DNA from: Leptodactylus fallax
Lineage: Eukaryota; Chordata; Amphibia; Anura; Leptodactylidae
Reading direction: 5' to 3'
Length of the DNA: 64,000 nucleotides
NCBI GenBank assembly: GCA_947044405.1
Contig: CAMRHE010000012.1
Span: forward strand, 7,746,001-7,810,000
Shown here: positions 1 through 13,547 of the stretch, piece by piece
Numbering within the stretch: position 1 is the first letter of the stretch
Layout: each line of letters begins with the position of its first letter
Made by a program: the position numbers and the translations under genes
The notes under the pieces: model-generated
Database searches by the model: none
Seen by the model: only the letters and a program-made list of their open reading frames with translations
What the model was told of the DNA's origin: nothing

Positions 1-2918
1 AAGCCTTGAACCGAAGCACTTGGATCCCTCTCTATGCCTAATGTTCAGGCCAGTAAATCTGATGGGTGAAACTTGGCCGTGTGAATACGGTGTAAGACCA
101 CATAAAACACCCTCTAGTCTGTTAAAGAAAACAAATTTACTCAGCTGCTTAATCCACCTGGTTTATGGTAACTCCTTCCTGCGCTGTGGACCTTTGAAAC
201 ACAAATGGCCTCTGGACACACTGATGACTGGATTTAGATTAGATTCATACCATGTCTTGCTAGGAACCCTCTAATAACTGTACATTCCCTTGAAATAGGT
301 ATTCCCATCTCAAGTATCCTATCTATACTGCTAGTTTATGTAAATTCAAGACTTTTCCTAAATAGATTGCTTCAAAAATGCTGCTTTGTTTGTCTGCTAT
401 GTGAGATTATTCCTCCCATTGTTTATACATCATTGTCAAGACACCCATCCTATATCTGATAACACAGGTCAGAGGGATGAGTCACTGCTCTCTGGTGGAG
501 CTGAGTTCTCTTGCAGATAATTGCAGGTCAGATAATTGCAGTTTGCTGATAAACGCTCTGTGTCTGTTATCTTTCCATGTACACACAAAGATAACATTGT
601 ACATTCTTTTCTCTGCATTATAAGTTTTTTTTTCTCTACAGGCCTGTGTAATGTAATATACATTTACTATGCTTATCAATTGATCTGCATTTACATTAGA
701 TAGTTAATAATCATAATAAATAATCTCTCATGGTAAAGCCAATGTCTATATCTAATAAGGTACTTTATAGTGTCCCGTTCAACAAATCTGCCTACCAGCT
801 TGCTGAATGACTACAGGAAGTGAGAAGAAGAGACAGCAGGCAAAGCTGATGAGAGAGGGAGATGGAAAACCCCTTTAAGTGGCAGATCTTCAGAAAATGT
901 GGTAAAAAATACTTTATGCTAAAACCTCTTGCATCTCTTAAAAAGGTATGGAGCCACTTTGTAATGCCAGATAGAGAAATTACTGACTATGATGCATACA
1001 TAAGAATGGCCAAATGGAGCTATAGAGTTGTAAGTTCATTCTTTGTACCCTTGACAGAAATTACTTTTTTTACATCCTAGGACCACTTCTTGATGGAAGA
1101 ATGTTAACAAGGGAAATAATGCCAAACACTTATTTATTCTAAATACAGTATTAGTATAATGTTTTATGACGCAACAAAACCACACCCCTTTTTCTAGACA
1201 CTTTTGGAAAAGTATTTTTTTTTTTGGCACAAAGCATTAACAAATGTGTTTAAATTGATTTGTGGCAGAAAGACAGTACAACTTGAACTAAGATTCTGGT
1301 GCAACAACAATAGTAAATGTGACCAAACGTGGAAATAATTGTAATAGATACTCTAGCAATTAAAATGCATACTTGATTTAACCAACAAAGTAAAAACAAC
1401 AGATGAGAATGTTACCGAGTGCCATGCAGCTTTATTAAGTAAACCACCAGCTGTACTGTACCTCACGTCAATAAAAAGAGTACTTAGAAGCTTAGAATAT
1501 ATGGTTGGGTTGTCCATGGAAAATGTAGAAAAACTGCAATTGGAAATATATTTCCCTTGATACTGGCAGAATTTGCTTTACCCTAAGGCTTTCTTGTAAT
1601 ATGATAAGTCTCTTCAAAGTTTAATTTGAACAAGCCATAATCCTCATATGAGAGGAGGAATATATTTTTTCCAAGACAAATAAAAGAAAGAGAACAACAT
1701 GTCTCAAGCTACCTCTTCAGATCATCAAGAAAAAGCAGAACTTAAAGAAGAAAACATAAAGTGAAGGTGTCTAACACATCCTGGACCATGATGAACATTA
1801 AGCGTTTGGCATAAAACTAAATGGGGGTATTTTCAGAGTGTCAGATGTTTTATTTTATGCCATAACCAGGGTCTATTTTACTTAAACTAGAAAATTCTTA
1901 TAAAATGATATCCAGATTTTAGAACTGATTACGGTATTGCATTAGTTCATCCCTGATGGCAGTCATAGGGTATTGCTTGGACATTGATTGAGCAATGTGA
2001 ATATGTTAATACTAGAGCACTGATCAAGCGTTGTATGGTGATGTTAGTTGTGTAATATATGGTGGGGTTTATTGTAAGCCCCACACCATATGATTTTCTT
2101 TAATGTTGCAATTTAAGGTCATTTTTGGGACAGTGCCAAAATCTTAAAAATGTATAGACTGCATTAAGATGGGAAATACTGTATTTGTGCATATTAATTA
2201 TTCATATTGCATGTATTGTTAGAATAGGTAATCTAGCATGGTATGTTCGGCATGGTGCAAAAGTACCTTTTTCAGTCAAGATGGAAACCTTCCCTGATCC
2301 ATGTTAAAAAGATGATGCAAGGTGCAAGTTTTAGAGATAAAACTGAATGTCTCCCCTTCACTACACTTGCAAAGATTAAGCCATGTTCAACTGTTTTTCT
2401 AATTTTTACAGGACACTGAACTCTGAGATCTTAGTAAAGTTAACCAAACCATATATGTCAAGATGTAACGCTCAATGAACTTCTTTATTATTAATTCTAA
2501 TTCTCCAAATCTTTCTCACAGTGAATTTAAAGATCACAGTGAACTTAAAGACATAAAACCACCCACTTAATGCAGTAAATGCATTGCAAAGCTAAGTTGC
2601 CTTGTGATTCATCTACTTAACTTTATGTTTCCAACTGAAAATTATTCTATTCCTTTACTATATTGTGCAATGTTTGCTAAATCTATTGAATTATGAAAGG
2701 AAATGCCTCCGGTAAAGTATTAGTGAGGGAAGTTGTATGAAAATTGTAAACCATCATTCCTGACAATGATATTGTTAACAAGTAGTCTGTGTTCATTGTG
2801 CCAGGACTATCGAAAATAAACCCTGGACACGTCATGATTTGTAGTTTTATTTGAGATAGCAATGGATATAAATACTTGACATGTGAAAGAAAAGGGTCAA
2901 TAGTGATGTCATTACTAA
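1..2918. other. AT-rich intergenic or intronic DNA, no gene seen
   Basis: Only short ORFs in all frames, none with a recognisable domain or codon-like bias. A fragment near 850-885 (ending in a TTTAA context) resembles the edge of a TTAA-type MITE but is too short to assign. No RNA gene seen. Confidence 0.6.
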
Positions 2919-3148
2919 GGCTAGGGCCAAATGGCAACTTTGGCCACGACTCCTGTCATGTGACCAAAAGATCGCTGTGCCATCCTGTGACTCCTTCATG
3001 TATGTTAGTAAATAGAGTCGTATTGCAACCAAGACCATTGCAAAAAAGTCAAACAATGTTTAACTTTTTTGCAACAAGAAGCAGCGGTCGCAGCACCCTC
3101 TGATTCCATTCACTAACATAAGTAAAAAGTCTCCATGTAGCCCTAGCC
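2919..3148. mobile_element. Short MITE with GGCTAGGGC termini and TAA target duplication
   Basis: The left end GGCTAGGGC (2919) is matched by the inverted right end GCCCTAGCC (3148). TAA lies directly outside both ends (2916-2918 and 3149-3151). A 3-bp TAA duplication and a 230-bp non-coding interior fit a PIF/Harbinger-type MITE. The 75-codon ORF across it is a chance ORF. Confidence 0.6.
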
Positions 3149-4177
3149 TAAAGGATTGCAATTTTATCTTTACCAAATGGGAATCAAAAGCACAATATTG
3201 TTAATAGGTTTGTCCCTGTATTAGATTATGCAATAAATACAGGTGCAAGCTTCGAAGCCAAGAGTTTAGCTCACTTTATAAACTGCAAATGCATATATAT
3301 ATATATAACAAAAACAAAAAACATTTATACTTATTTTTATTTAGATTCATAAACTGGCATAAAAACTGCAGTTTATATAAATTACAATGCATAGGGGACA
3401 AGGATGCATTGTATGTAAAGGCGCAATATTTCTCGCTTTGTATTATTCAGATTGGTCATGGTAAATCATTTTAAATAAAATGCTATATACATTGTACATA
3501 ATATACAATAAACAATATTTAATGCCTGTCAAAGTTTGGGATAAGACCACTCATGTATTTTTATCAAAAATGGAGCCAATGGTCATGCTACCCTTTTCTC
3601 CTTCGAATAAAGTGAAGAAGTGTGTGAACATAAGCAAAGGATATACACTATAGGTGCATGATGGGAGACTCATTTTAATGATTGAAATGAGATCTCCTCC
3701 TACACATATATGAAGTAAAACCTCTTTGAGATGATCACCCAAAATTGCATTAAGAAGTGGTCTTCTCCGTAGTGTTCTTCTCAAAGAAGATGATTAATAT
3801 GGAAAACTGAAAATCCATCACAGAAAATGTGGTCTGGGTAAGGGGCTGGTCTTCTCAAAGAGGTGGTCTATAGTTATAAAATGTATAAACTGGACAAAAT
3901 TCATTTTTTATCATAAATTGCATAATTGCATTAGAATATGGTTACAGATGTGACCATCTTGCCTGCACTTGTCCGGACACAGTATGGGTGCCATTTGATA
4001 TCTAGCTTTACAAAATAGCATGATTTTGTGATATTGTCACAAAGTAGTGGTGGATGATATTGTGAATTGAAGACTTTCCATAGTTTTGATAGCATGTAAT
4101 GATATTGTATTGAATTGCTTTCATAATGTAATCCTTAATCAAACCAAAGGTAAGAGAGGATCTGTATTTAAGTGAAG
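3149..4177. other. Unique AT-rich DNA, no gene seen
   Basis: Short AT tracts (for example a TA run near 3295-3306) and no coding signal. Nothing recognised. Confidence 0.5.

Positions 4178-4224
<47 letters not shown>
4178..4224. repeat. (ATCT)n microsatellite
   Basis: About 11 uninterrupted copies of a TCTA/ATCT tetranucleotide. It abuts the palindromic repeat at 4226. Confidence 0.95.
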
Positions 4225-4225
4225 C

Positions 4226-4402
4226 GTAATAATCAAAACAGGCAGCACTCCAAAATAGAGAAAAAGAACTGATGTGAAATTATTCCAATTATTACGTTTT
4301 GGTCCTAGGAGTGTTGGACCTTTCTCAAGCTTGAACGTAGCTCTTGGAATAAATTCACATCAGTTATTTTTCACTATTTTGCTGCCTATTTTTGATTATT
4401 AC
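4226..4402. repeat. Palindromic dispersed repeat with about 60-bp arms
   Basis: The left arm (4226-4287) and right arm (4345-4402) are imperfect inverted copies; both contain an AATAATCAAAA-type edge and GATGTGAA or its complement TTCACATC. The spacer itself starts TTACGTTTT and ends with AACGTA. This matches the general form of abundant frog palindromic repeats, an inference from memory of such repeats. Confidence 0.65.
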
Positions 4403-4481
4403 TGGAGGGATCAACTGCCAGACCCTATGAATTTGCACCCACATTTGAACTTTTACATGATGCTGTTCTAAATATTATGTG

Positions 4482-4567
<86 letters not shown>
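4482..4567. repeat. (ATCT)n microsatellite, interrupted once
   Basis: About 21 copies of the tetranucleotide with one CATC interruption near 4532. It lies about 80 bp beyond the palindromic repeat that the first (ATCT)n tract also flanks. Confidence 0.95.
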
Positions 4568-4568
<1 letters not shown>

Positions 4569-7500
4569 ATATAATATAAAAGGAAAATGAGCAGTATACT
4601 AGTTGAGGTAAAAAAAGGACTTTATTAGCCAACTGTGCACCATTTCAGTTCAGCAGAACCTTTATTACAGGTTACAGGTAAGTTTAAATTATCAATCAAA
4701 GAATTTCCTACTTGCTCAGTAATCTCTCTTGTCATAATCTCAAGGGTTTAGCTAGAATGGAGAGTCCCCAGAAATTCCATGATTTGTGGAACAATTCACA
4801 TTTATATTGATTACATGCTAACATGTATTAATACACATAGTTAGTACTTAACCTAACTAACCTTAAAAACCTTAGTCATCATAGGGATCTCTAGCGAATG
4901 CCACTTGTGGGGTTCCAGTATTTATGACCGCTAGAGTAGCATTGCAACCTGCACTATTCTTGTAAAAAAAAAAAAACCAGAAAACAAAAAAAGTAACCTT
5001 GTAGAAAGTGCATAACAGAAATGTGAACATTCTGTTAAAAATCGGTTTAAATCGATTTTGTTGATGTCCTTGTAACATTTATGACATACTGCTTATTAAT
5101 GTATTTCCAGTGGTTCTATAAAGGGAGGCTTTATGTCTCTTTTTATGACCATTAATTTGAAACAAGGACATGTTTTGTTCCTAAAGTATTTTCTTAAGCT
5201 AAGCAATCATATCAATAGTGATTTACAGTATTTACACAGGCAGTCTACTGCGATGGGCAATGCTGAAAAGTAATAAAAAGGATTCACTGAAGAAAACCAG
5301 CTTTCTGGCAGATTACAAATGTTCAAAAGCAAAGCAGCACATTAAAAAGCGATAAGAATATCTGGCATGCAATAAAGCACAGTTTATTTTGTACTAAGAC
5401 AGATAAAGGAGGGTTACTAGTAGTGTTTGATATTCACGTTTCTGGAGACTCCAGTGTTAGATTTTCTACAAAGCCAAAATAAAATGTGTTTTAAGGGTTA
5501 CAAGTAGAGGACACAAAGATGCTTACTGCTTTCTTCTCTGAGAACAGATTCACTCCTGGCAAACTTTATACCCATCTCAGTATATTAAACCACAAAGCGC
5601 ATAGTTCTGTCTAGCCTATGGCTTCTGTGTATCTGAGGTTCCCCACAATGAGATCCCCTCCTTATTTTCTTTTACTAGGATTCTTTAACTCACATCTATT
5701 ATCTCATATTTCCAGAATAATGGAATACATAGGAATGTTCTAACAATGGTTTCATTTTATCTGGAACTAAACCATGGCAAACAGCAAGTAAGAGATTTCA
5801 TATGTCTTTTGCATTTCAATGTTTTGTTTGACACATAATATGGCACAGAGTACATTAAAGAGGTGCTCTTGTGCCCATCATGTACAGTTATGACATGTTG
5901 CTAAGATGTTCTCTCACTTAATAATCTTTGTGTTTCTGACCTCTTGGACCTACATTGATCATCCTAAGAATAAGGAAGCCTCAAGATGATTCCGCACAAT
6001 TGTACTCCCTGAATCAGTCCCATTCAATTGAATAGAAACGTCTTGCAGTTTCCTTGTACTGCAGGTGGCCAAGACTGTGAGGAAAATGCAGTGCCAAATC
6101 AGGGCTATTTCCTCTTCATTCTTTGGAACAGTGGTGGTCCCAGAGGTCAGACCCCCACTGAACATAATATTATTGCATCACTTTATGAGATGGTAATACC
6201 CTTTTCATTACAGTCGTAAAAACATTGCTAATGTTTTTTATTATTGAAGTTGTCTTTAGACACACAAGAGTTTTACAATATGAATTTTTTCATGCTTTGT
6301 TTTACAGACAGTAGGGGCAAATTTTAGAAACATAGGTTTACATCTGATTTTTCAATATGATCTAGATATTCTAGTCATCTTGTCACAGACTTTAGAAAAA
6401 TGCTAAAGCAATTTTTTAGATATGTTCTTTTAGATCATGGGCATGTTTTAGATCTGCTCATGCCAAATAGTAATGCCAAACATATTATCAATTGACATCC
6501 AATTGCTTATATTTATTGAGCATCAGCCCTCTGGCAGGTGAATTTCACTTGAAACTTGGGGTTGAGTTTCCGTATGCTGAGTATGAGGGAAACATATACA
6601 TGAGGATTCGATTATATTATGTGCAATGTTGGACATGTTATTAGATCTATTAAACAAAAGAGTAGTTGGCAGAAGAAATGACCATTCATCACATGGGTGG
6701 CTTTAGAAATGTCTGTGGGCAGCTTTAAGCATAAAGTATTGGGTTTTAAATAGCTACTTCCAGTGTAATACCTAAACACTAGTGACATTAATAGAATCTC
6801 AATGTACCTGATCCATCCTGGGCACAGACTATATTTTCCCCTGCTCTATATTGTTTTAAGCCTTGCCTGTGGAGGTGTGAATGTTCAATATTAAAAATTA
6901 TTTGGTACAAAGCAAATACTTTATAATGATTTATAAAGCGTTTTTTCTTACTTCAAATTCTTATGCCATATCAAGAATCTATAGACATCTAGTGAATGAA
7001 GGTATGATAACCCAAGTTATTTGGTTGGCACACATAACCAAGTTATTGGATAAGTGAAGGAAAAAGCATTATTTGGATTTTATCATTGGGGATCATGCTG
7101 ATGGGTATTCTTGCTTATTAACCAGGGGTGAGTTGGCAGTATACCTCATTGGACACTTTCCTGATTGGTCAGCTGACAGGCTACTGATAATGGGCCACTT
7201 GTCCAAGTTCCCTACCATGTCCTTATTGCCCTGACTGACCATGGGTCTGCTGTAGCAAGTTACAATGGGACAGGAGCACTTAGACGCCACAGCACTGGGC
7301 AGGTCACAAATCAATGTGGGAGGTTCCAACTGACTTGACTGGTCACAGCTATCTCTACCTATCTGACACAGTGTTCACTCTACCTGCTTTCTTCCCATGT
7401 ACTGCATTGAAGATAGGACAGAGAAATGCAGGTAAGGAGTCATATGTATGGAAAGAAAGGAGGCAGGCAGCAATCCTTTATAAAATACAGGTCTACAAGG

Positions 7501-7980
7501 TGCAGCAGTCATATATGGAACTTACATAGTGCTGCATTTACCACCAATGTGGCTATGGCTACTTATAGTAGCCCTGCCTAATTGTGCTGGCTCTCCCTTC
7601 AAAAAGGGGCCATTTTTAGATAATTTTCAGGGCCATTTTAAGTTCCCAATCCACCTCTCTTACTCACACAAATACACCTGAGAAGAGTAGCTATCCAAAT
7701 TTTTTTTCATTGTCTTTAATAGCTTAAAAACACTAATCCCCTTTGTAGGAAACAAGCACTCAACCATGATGAACTGCTAGAGGACAGAGTAGCATTATTT
7801 TATTCCTCCCATTCTGATACATCCATTGCCCTGGTCACTGTGGGCATGACTGCTGGCAGAAGACAAAGAATCAGGTTATTATTGTTGTCCAAGGTAGCTT
7901 GTGTAACAAGACACCGTCACGTATTTCTTAATAAAAGACAGATCACCTTCAAGGTAATCCTTTCAGGGTATATAGACATA
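4568..7980. other. Unique AT-rich DNA, no gene seen
   Basis: No ORF above about 80 codons and no domain-like translation. A short poly(A) run lies at 4963-4975. No RNA gene or clear transposon end was found. Confidence 0.5.
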
Positions 7981-9110
7981 TATAATAATAATAATAATAA
8001 TAATAATGATACAGTTTATTATATCGCCAACATATTCTGCAGCATTTTACAAATCGGAGGGTTCATGTACATCCAAAACAAGACAGTGTAATAAATCAAT
8101 TCACACAATAGGAGTGAGGGCCGTGCTTCCAAGCGCTTACAATCTATGAGGTTGACACTAGAAGTAGCATATAAATAAAGCTGTTTAAGCCATCACCAGC
8201 CAGCGTCCTTTTATGAACGGATCCAAAGTTCCTGGGCATAGAAGGTTCCAGTCTGATAAGGCATCATGTCCTGTGACATAATGTGAGGGAATGTGAACTG
8301 AAGGAGGGTTAGTTTTAGGGAGAAGTGTTTAGACTAGGAAATGTGATAGGCCAGCCTGAAGAGATGTACCTTTAGGATGCACTGGAATCTGTAAAAGTTG
8401 GGAGTTAATCTGTTTGTCCAGAATACATCTCAGGAGAAATCTTGGAGATGGGAATGGGAGGTACTGCTAATAGAGAATGTTAGTCTTAGGCTATTGGCCA
8501 AATGGAGAGTATGTGTTGGATAATAGAAAGAGATGAGGAAGGAAATGTAGGAAGGTGCAAGCACCATGGGAAGCTATGCAGATGAGGGTAATCAGTTTAA
8601 ATTGTATCCTATAATGAATAGGTAGCCAGTGCGGTAACTGGCACAGACCAGAGGCATCAGTGTAGCATTTAGACTGATAGATGAGCCTGGCTGCCATATT
8701 GTAGAGGGGAGAGTTTAGTTAGCGGAAGATCTAGAGTGAATTAGGGCAACAATAAGTGTTTTTGATGTTTCCATGGTAAAGAAAGGGTGGATTCTGGAGA
8801 TGTTTTTGAGGTACAGGTGACATGAGCGTGTGACATGGATATTGGGGGTAAAATTGGGTGAAACCTACCTCCAAGGCAGCGGGCATGCTAACTCTGTGTT
8901 ATGGTGAACCAGAGAATGAAACGGAAATATCAGGGTTAGGTCAGCTAGTAGATGGTGGAAATAGCAGACTTTGAATGATTCAGTTTCATATAGAGGCAAG
9001 ACATGATATTACAGACAGCAGAGAGATAGTCACTGGTGTTCTGTAGTAATGCAGGGGTGATGTCATGAGAGGAGGTATATAGTTGTTAGTGGGTGTTGTT
9101 ACCATAATGA
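7981..9110 (-). mobile_element. L2-type LINE, 3' fragment (decayed)
   Basis: Read on the minus strand, the segment ends in an (ATT)n tail at 7981-8009, as L2/CR1-group LINEs do. Upstream of the tail, minus-strand translation around 8491-8697 gives the phrase QLPHWLPIHYRIQFK, the LHWLPV-type motif that follows the reverse-transcriptase domain in L2 elements. Just before it, a SRIHPFF-like phrase is readable in shifted frames. The frame is broken by many stops and indels, and the catalytic RT core is missing, so this is a 5'-truncated, dead copy. The 5' limit near 9110 is approximate. Confidence 0.6.
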
Positions 9111-10110
9111 TGATACTGATGCCCCATTCCAATTTATTCATATATTTTCAGGAAGAATAGCAGAACAGCAATTTTCCAACATTTTTAATTATGTAACGTA
9201 TCAGAAACTAGCACACTACTATTAAAGAAATGGGATTAGTAATTCAGTGATCACAGCAGCATGGTAGTCATTTCCAGCAAGCCAAGAAATTTAATTTCAA
9301 TTATATGTACAGTAATATTAAGTAAGATGTTGTTTGGAAAACCCCTTAATTGGACCTTACCAAGACTGAATATGGCACCTAAATGGAGCTCTTGGCTTCA
9401 TTTGTACTATGGACCATGGTTTGTAAAATCATTATTACTAAATTTATGTCAGCTAGTTAGCTAATAAAAGTTTTATAACTGATGTATACAAAATCTTTCT
9501 TATTTTTATTAAGTTTTATCTTGTTTTATTTCAATGTTCCATTTAAATTGACTTTACATATTTAGGCATCTTCAGTGAGGCATTCTATCTGAATTAAACT
9601 TAATGTTATAATATTCCACTAGATGGCAATAAAATATAATAACTTGCCTCAATGCCTTTGATTGCTTATCTGTAGTAAGAAATTCTAAATATTAAAATAT
9701 TACTGAATTTGTATGGATACATAAGCACGTTAGATAAAGCATTGTAAAAGTTACATTCCCTTGCATACTATACAGATATGTAGCATAGTAGTGGTGTCTA
9801 AATGTAAAATAATATTTCTAGTTATGGTTTTAGGATTTTAGTAACGCAAACTGTTCCACAAAGTTGAAGCATACATTGTATGCCTAAAATGTCATTGTAT
9901 GTTCAGGATTAAAGAGTCTAACAGACCATGCATGCTCTACTCTGAATTTTTTTTCCAACTCACACATTTATGGAATATCCATAGAATTATATGTGCTGAA
10001 CTTTATATGCACTGAGAACGTATGACCATATTTCTGTGGGGCTAGGTATCACCATTCTCCATATAGGTGCAGGTCCCAGGGGTGGGACTCATATCTATTA
10101 AATATTTATA
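9111..10110. other. Unique AT-rich DNA, no gene seen
   Basis: Only short ORFs. Nothing recognised. Confidence 0.5.
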
Positions 10111-10213
10111 CACACGTGGACAAAATTGTTGGTACCCCTTGTTTAATTAAAGAAAAACCCACAATGGTCACAGAAATAACTTGAATCTGACAAAAGTAAT
10201 AATATATAAAAAT
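10111..10213. mobile_element. Tc1 terminal fragment (CACACGTGGACAAAATTG family)
   Basis: It begins after TA with CACACGTGGACAAAATTG and matches the terminus of the Tc1 copy at 45974 for about 50 bp, then diverges. Only the terminal repeat and some subterminal DNA remain. Confidence 0.7.
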
Positions 10214-10289
10214 TCTATGTGTGTGTCCATGTGTGTATATTCTGTGAATATGTCACAAAGAGGTGTGAACATTCCCTTTTACTAATATA

Positions 10290-11012
10290 CAGTGGGGAAA
10301 AAAAAGTATTTAGTCAGCCAGCAATTGTGCAAGTTCTCCCACTTAAAAAGATGAGGCCGGCCTGTAATTGTCATCATAGGTAGACCTCAACTATCAGAGA
10401 CAAAATGAGAAAACAAATCCAGAAAATCACATTGTCTGATTTTTTAAGAATTTATTTGCAAATTATGGTGGAAAATAAGTATTTGGTCAATAACAAAAGT
10501 TCATCTCAATACTTTGTTATATATCCTTTGTTGGCAATGACAGAGGTCAAACGTTTTCTGTAAGTCTTCACAAGGTTGGCACACACTGTTGCTGGTATGT
10601 TGGCCCATTCCTCCATGCAGATCTCCTCTAGAGCAGTGATGTTTTGGGGCTGTCGCTGGGCAACAGGGACTTTCAACTCCCTCTAAAGGTTTTTTATGGG
10701 GTTGAGATCTGGAGACTGGCTAGGCCACTCCAGGACTTTGAAATGCTTCTTACGAAGCCTCTCCTTCGTTGCCCTGGCGGTGTGCTTGGGATCATTGTCA
10801 TGCTGAAAGACCCAGCCACGTTTCATCTTCAGTGCCCTTGCTGATGGAAGGAGGTTTGCACTCAAAATCTCTCGATACATGGCCCTATTCATTCTTTCAT
10901 TTACACGGATCAGTCGTCCTGGTCCCTTTGCAGAGAAACAGTCCCAAAGCATGATGTTGCCACCCCCATGCTTCACAGTAGGTATGGTGTTCTTTGGATG
11001 CAACTCAGCATT
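10290..11012 (-). pseudogene. Tc1 transposase fragment, C-terminal half, inactive
   Basis: The 3' terminal repeat CAGTGGGGAAAAAAAAGT starts directly after TA (10288-10289). Minus-strand translation gives the C-terminal half of a Tc1 DD34E transposase, including [16 protein letters not shown] and SPDLNP. The catalytic glutamate of the usual PIENLW motif reads as lysine (PIKNL), and the next codon is a stop, so this copy cannot encode an active enzyme. Homology to the related copy at 48992 ends abruptly at about 11012, so the N-terminal half and the other terminus are missing. It belongs to the same family as the copies at 29513 and 48992. Confidence 0.9.
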
Positions 11013-11368
11013 GGGCCTCAGTGATGTCATGATGCTTGTGTTAAAGCACATAAAGGACATTGACATGTCCTATGTGACTGATGAGGCTAGTCTCAGTGGT
11101 CCCCTGGGGTGCATGACATCACCCAGCAGGTCGGAAGAGGACAATGTCATGTCAAGTTAAACTTTGCTACATCTGTACGTATATGTGTATCAGTCTGCGA
11201 TGGAGGCAGTCATAGCAGAGTAAAGGCAGAACTTTACTCATGTTAAGGAAATAAACTTAATGGTCAAAGAAAGTTAATAGTTACATGTCTCAAGAGGCAA
11301 ACAGTATTCTTGTACAGTAGCAATTTGTATTTGGTTCATCTCTTAGATAGCAATGTCCTGGAGGTAGT
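11013..11368. other. Short unassigned stretch between Tc1 and LINE fragments
   Basis: No domain-like ORF. The first 150 bp contain GACATGTCC and GACATCA motifs typical of dispersed non-coding repeats, but no family could be named. Confidence 0.4.
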
Positions 11369-11997
11369 TATTATTATTATTATTTATTTCTATAGCACCA
11401 TGAACTTCATGGTGCCGTACATTTTTGAGTGGGTTTACCTACATAGTACAAGTACAACACCAACACAAAACTAACAAGATGACTAAGCCTGATACAAGTA
11501 GGAAACAGGACCTATCAATCTACCAGGAAACATAGGTGGAAACAATAAATGAGGGTAACAGTTGCTCATACATTGGCATAGTAGCAGCAGAGTTATTGTG
11601 TGCTATTCTAAAGAGGTGGGTCAACTTTGGTTTGAAAGTTGCGAATGTGGGTGACAGTCTCAGGAATCGTAGAAGTGAGTTCCGGAGTACAGGTGAAGCA
11701 CATGATAAAATCTCGGAGGCAGTTGTGTCAAGAGCAAATCTGAGCAAAGCAAAGAAAGAGGTCCTGTGAGGATTGGAGTTTATGTGTAGAGAGGTGGCAG
11801 GAGATTAGGTTAAAGCTGTATGGTGGGGACAGGTTGTGGACAGCTTTGTATTAATCATTATTAACATCTTGAATCAAATGAATTGGGCAATTGGTAGCCA
11901 GTGAAGGGATTGGCAGAGGGGGAGGCAACTAAATAGCAAGGGGAGAGGAGGATTAACCAGGCAGAGAGTTATGAATGATTTAGAGGGGAAAAAAAGA

Positions 11998-12064
<67 letters not shown>

Positions 12065-12800
12065 TCCAGGGTGAGGAAGGAGAGGATATGAGAGATGCTT
12101 TTGAGGTATAGGCAGAAAGAAGTAGTAACAGTTGGGATGTGTGGCTTGAAAGACAGGGCAGAATCAAAGGTTAACTCGAGGCATTGGACTTTTGAGACTG
12201 GCGAGAGAGTGGGCCCATCAACTGTGATTGATAGGTAAGGTACGGGGGCTAAGTAAGATGGGGGAAAGATGATGTATATTGTTTCATCCAGCTTGAGTTT
12301 TAGGAAGTGTGAGGACAAGAAGGAGGCTACAGCTGATAGACACTTTGGAACTCTGGATAACATAGTAGTAATGTCTGGGCCAGAGCGATAGTTGAGTGTC
12401 ATCAGCATAATCATGAAATTTTATGAGCTGTCCTAGGCCCAAAGTATAGAGGGATAAGAGTAGGAGTCCTAGGACTGAGCCTTGCGAAACACCAACAGAA
12501 AGAGGGCGGTGTGTGAGTGATAGACACTAAAACTGCAATTGGTATGAGATATGAGGAGGTCTAGGAGAAGGCCATGCCTGCTATACCATGGTCGAGAGAG
12601 TTTCTAGTAGGATGCAGTGGTCAACTTTGTCAAAGGCAGAGGTCAAGTCTAGAGGTAGAAGAACAAAGTAGTGTTGTTTAGCTTTGGCTGTAGGTAGATC
12701 ATTAGGGACTTTGGTTAGGGGGATTTCAGTGGAGTGATAGGATCTGAAGTCAAATTGTAACTAGTCAAATAGTAAAATGGACAAGAGGTAGGAGGACAGC
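11369..12800 (-). mobile_element. L2-type LINE with reverse-transcriptase remnant (5'-truncated)
   Basis: On the minus strand this reads as the 3' third of an L2-clade LINE. In order: a [13 protein letters not shown] block of the RT palm (about 12450-12495), the catalytic box YADDTQ (YADD at 12398-12409), a LKLDETIYI phrase, a LTFDSALSFKPHI phrase, the LHWLPI motif (about 11890), then VLRNSLLRFLR and KPKLTHLFR near the C-terminus. It ends in an (AAT)n tail at 11369-11388. A (TA)30 tract interrupts the frame and further frameshifts are present, so it is dead. The 5' end is truncated at about 12800. Confidence 0.8.
12002..12061. repeat. (TA)30 microsatellite inside the LINE
   Basis: A perfect TA run of about 60 bp sits between the RT C-terminal phrases and the LHWLPI motif of the LINE. 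It produces a meaningless Ile-Tyr repeat in translation. Confidence 0.95.
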
Positions 12801-13547
12801 TCAAGATGGATATGTTACACAAGGAGTTTTAAACCTTCCCCCTATTGATTGCCCCAAACAGGGTTCATTCAGATGGCAAAGGCCATTGCAGTGTGCACTG
12901 TCTGGTGTTGGTTCATCAGTTTAATTGCAGGGAGAGCTACTAGTTAGTAGCAGATGTGTCTCCCAGCAGTTTCTTCTGTCCAGGGTAGGGATCCAGGGCT
13001 GGTCTGTTTCTTCTCACCTTGTGTAAGGGAATTTTTATTTCTTCTCCCCATATCCATGGAGATTGTGTATTTTTCACATTCTGATCTTTGCTGTTCAGGA
13101 GAAGTAACGGTTAATTCTCCTATACATGATAGCTCCTCATCACTGCTCCATACCTTCCTTAAACTACAAGAAATATTGCTGCTTTTGAATGGAGATAAAT
13201 GGGTTGTGACGTAATTGGTCATGTGAAGGTTTTGTAAATATTTTATTGGTGGGTAATAGATAGAAATACACTTCCATTAGTCCCCATAACACCCGCCTCC
13301 TGAGGAAGCCAACATGTAACGCGCGTTAAGGCAGTAAACACTTTTCCCCCATTTACCCCACATTATCTTGAAATTGAGCATTTCAGGTGTGTTATAGCAA
13401 ATCTCCTGCCATAAAATGTTATATGTCTTAGCAATGTTATATGTCTTAGCATTAGCATAGTAGAAGACAGCAAATACTTGTATAGACATCAGTTTTATAT
13501 ATACAAACTCAGATTCTTATACATGTTAACAATTTTTGCTGTTTAAA
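12801..13547. other. Unassigned DNA, no gene seen
   Basis: No domain-like ORF. The segment around 13295-13330 (CTGAGGAAGCC followed by a CGCGCGTT motif) has the look of a widespread amphibian dispersed repeat, but no ends were found. Confidence 0.4.

Noticed and set aside
12001..12414. 137-codon ORF ending in an Ile-Tyr repeat
   Set aside because: The repeat comes from the (TA)30 microsatellite; the true content is decayed L2 reverse transcriptase.
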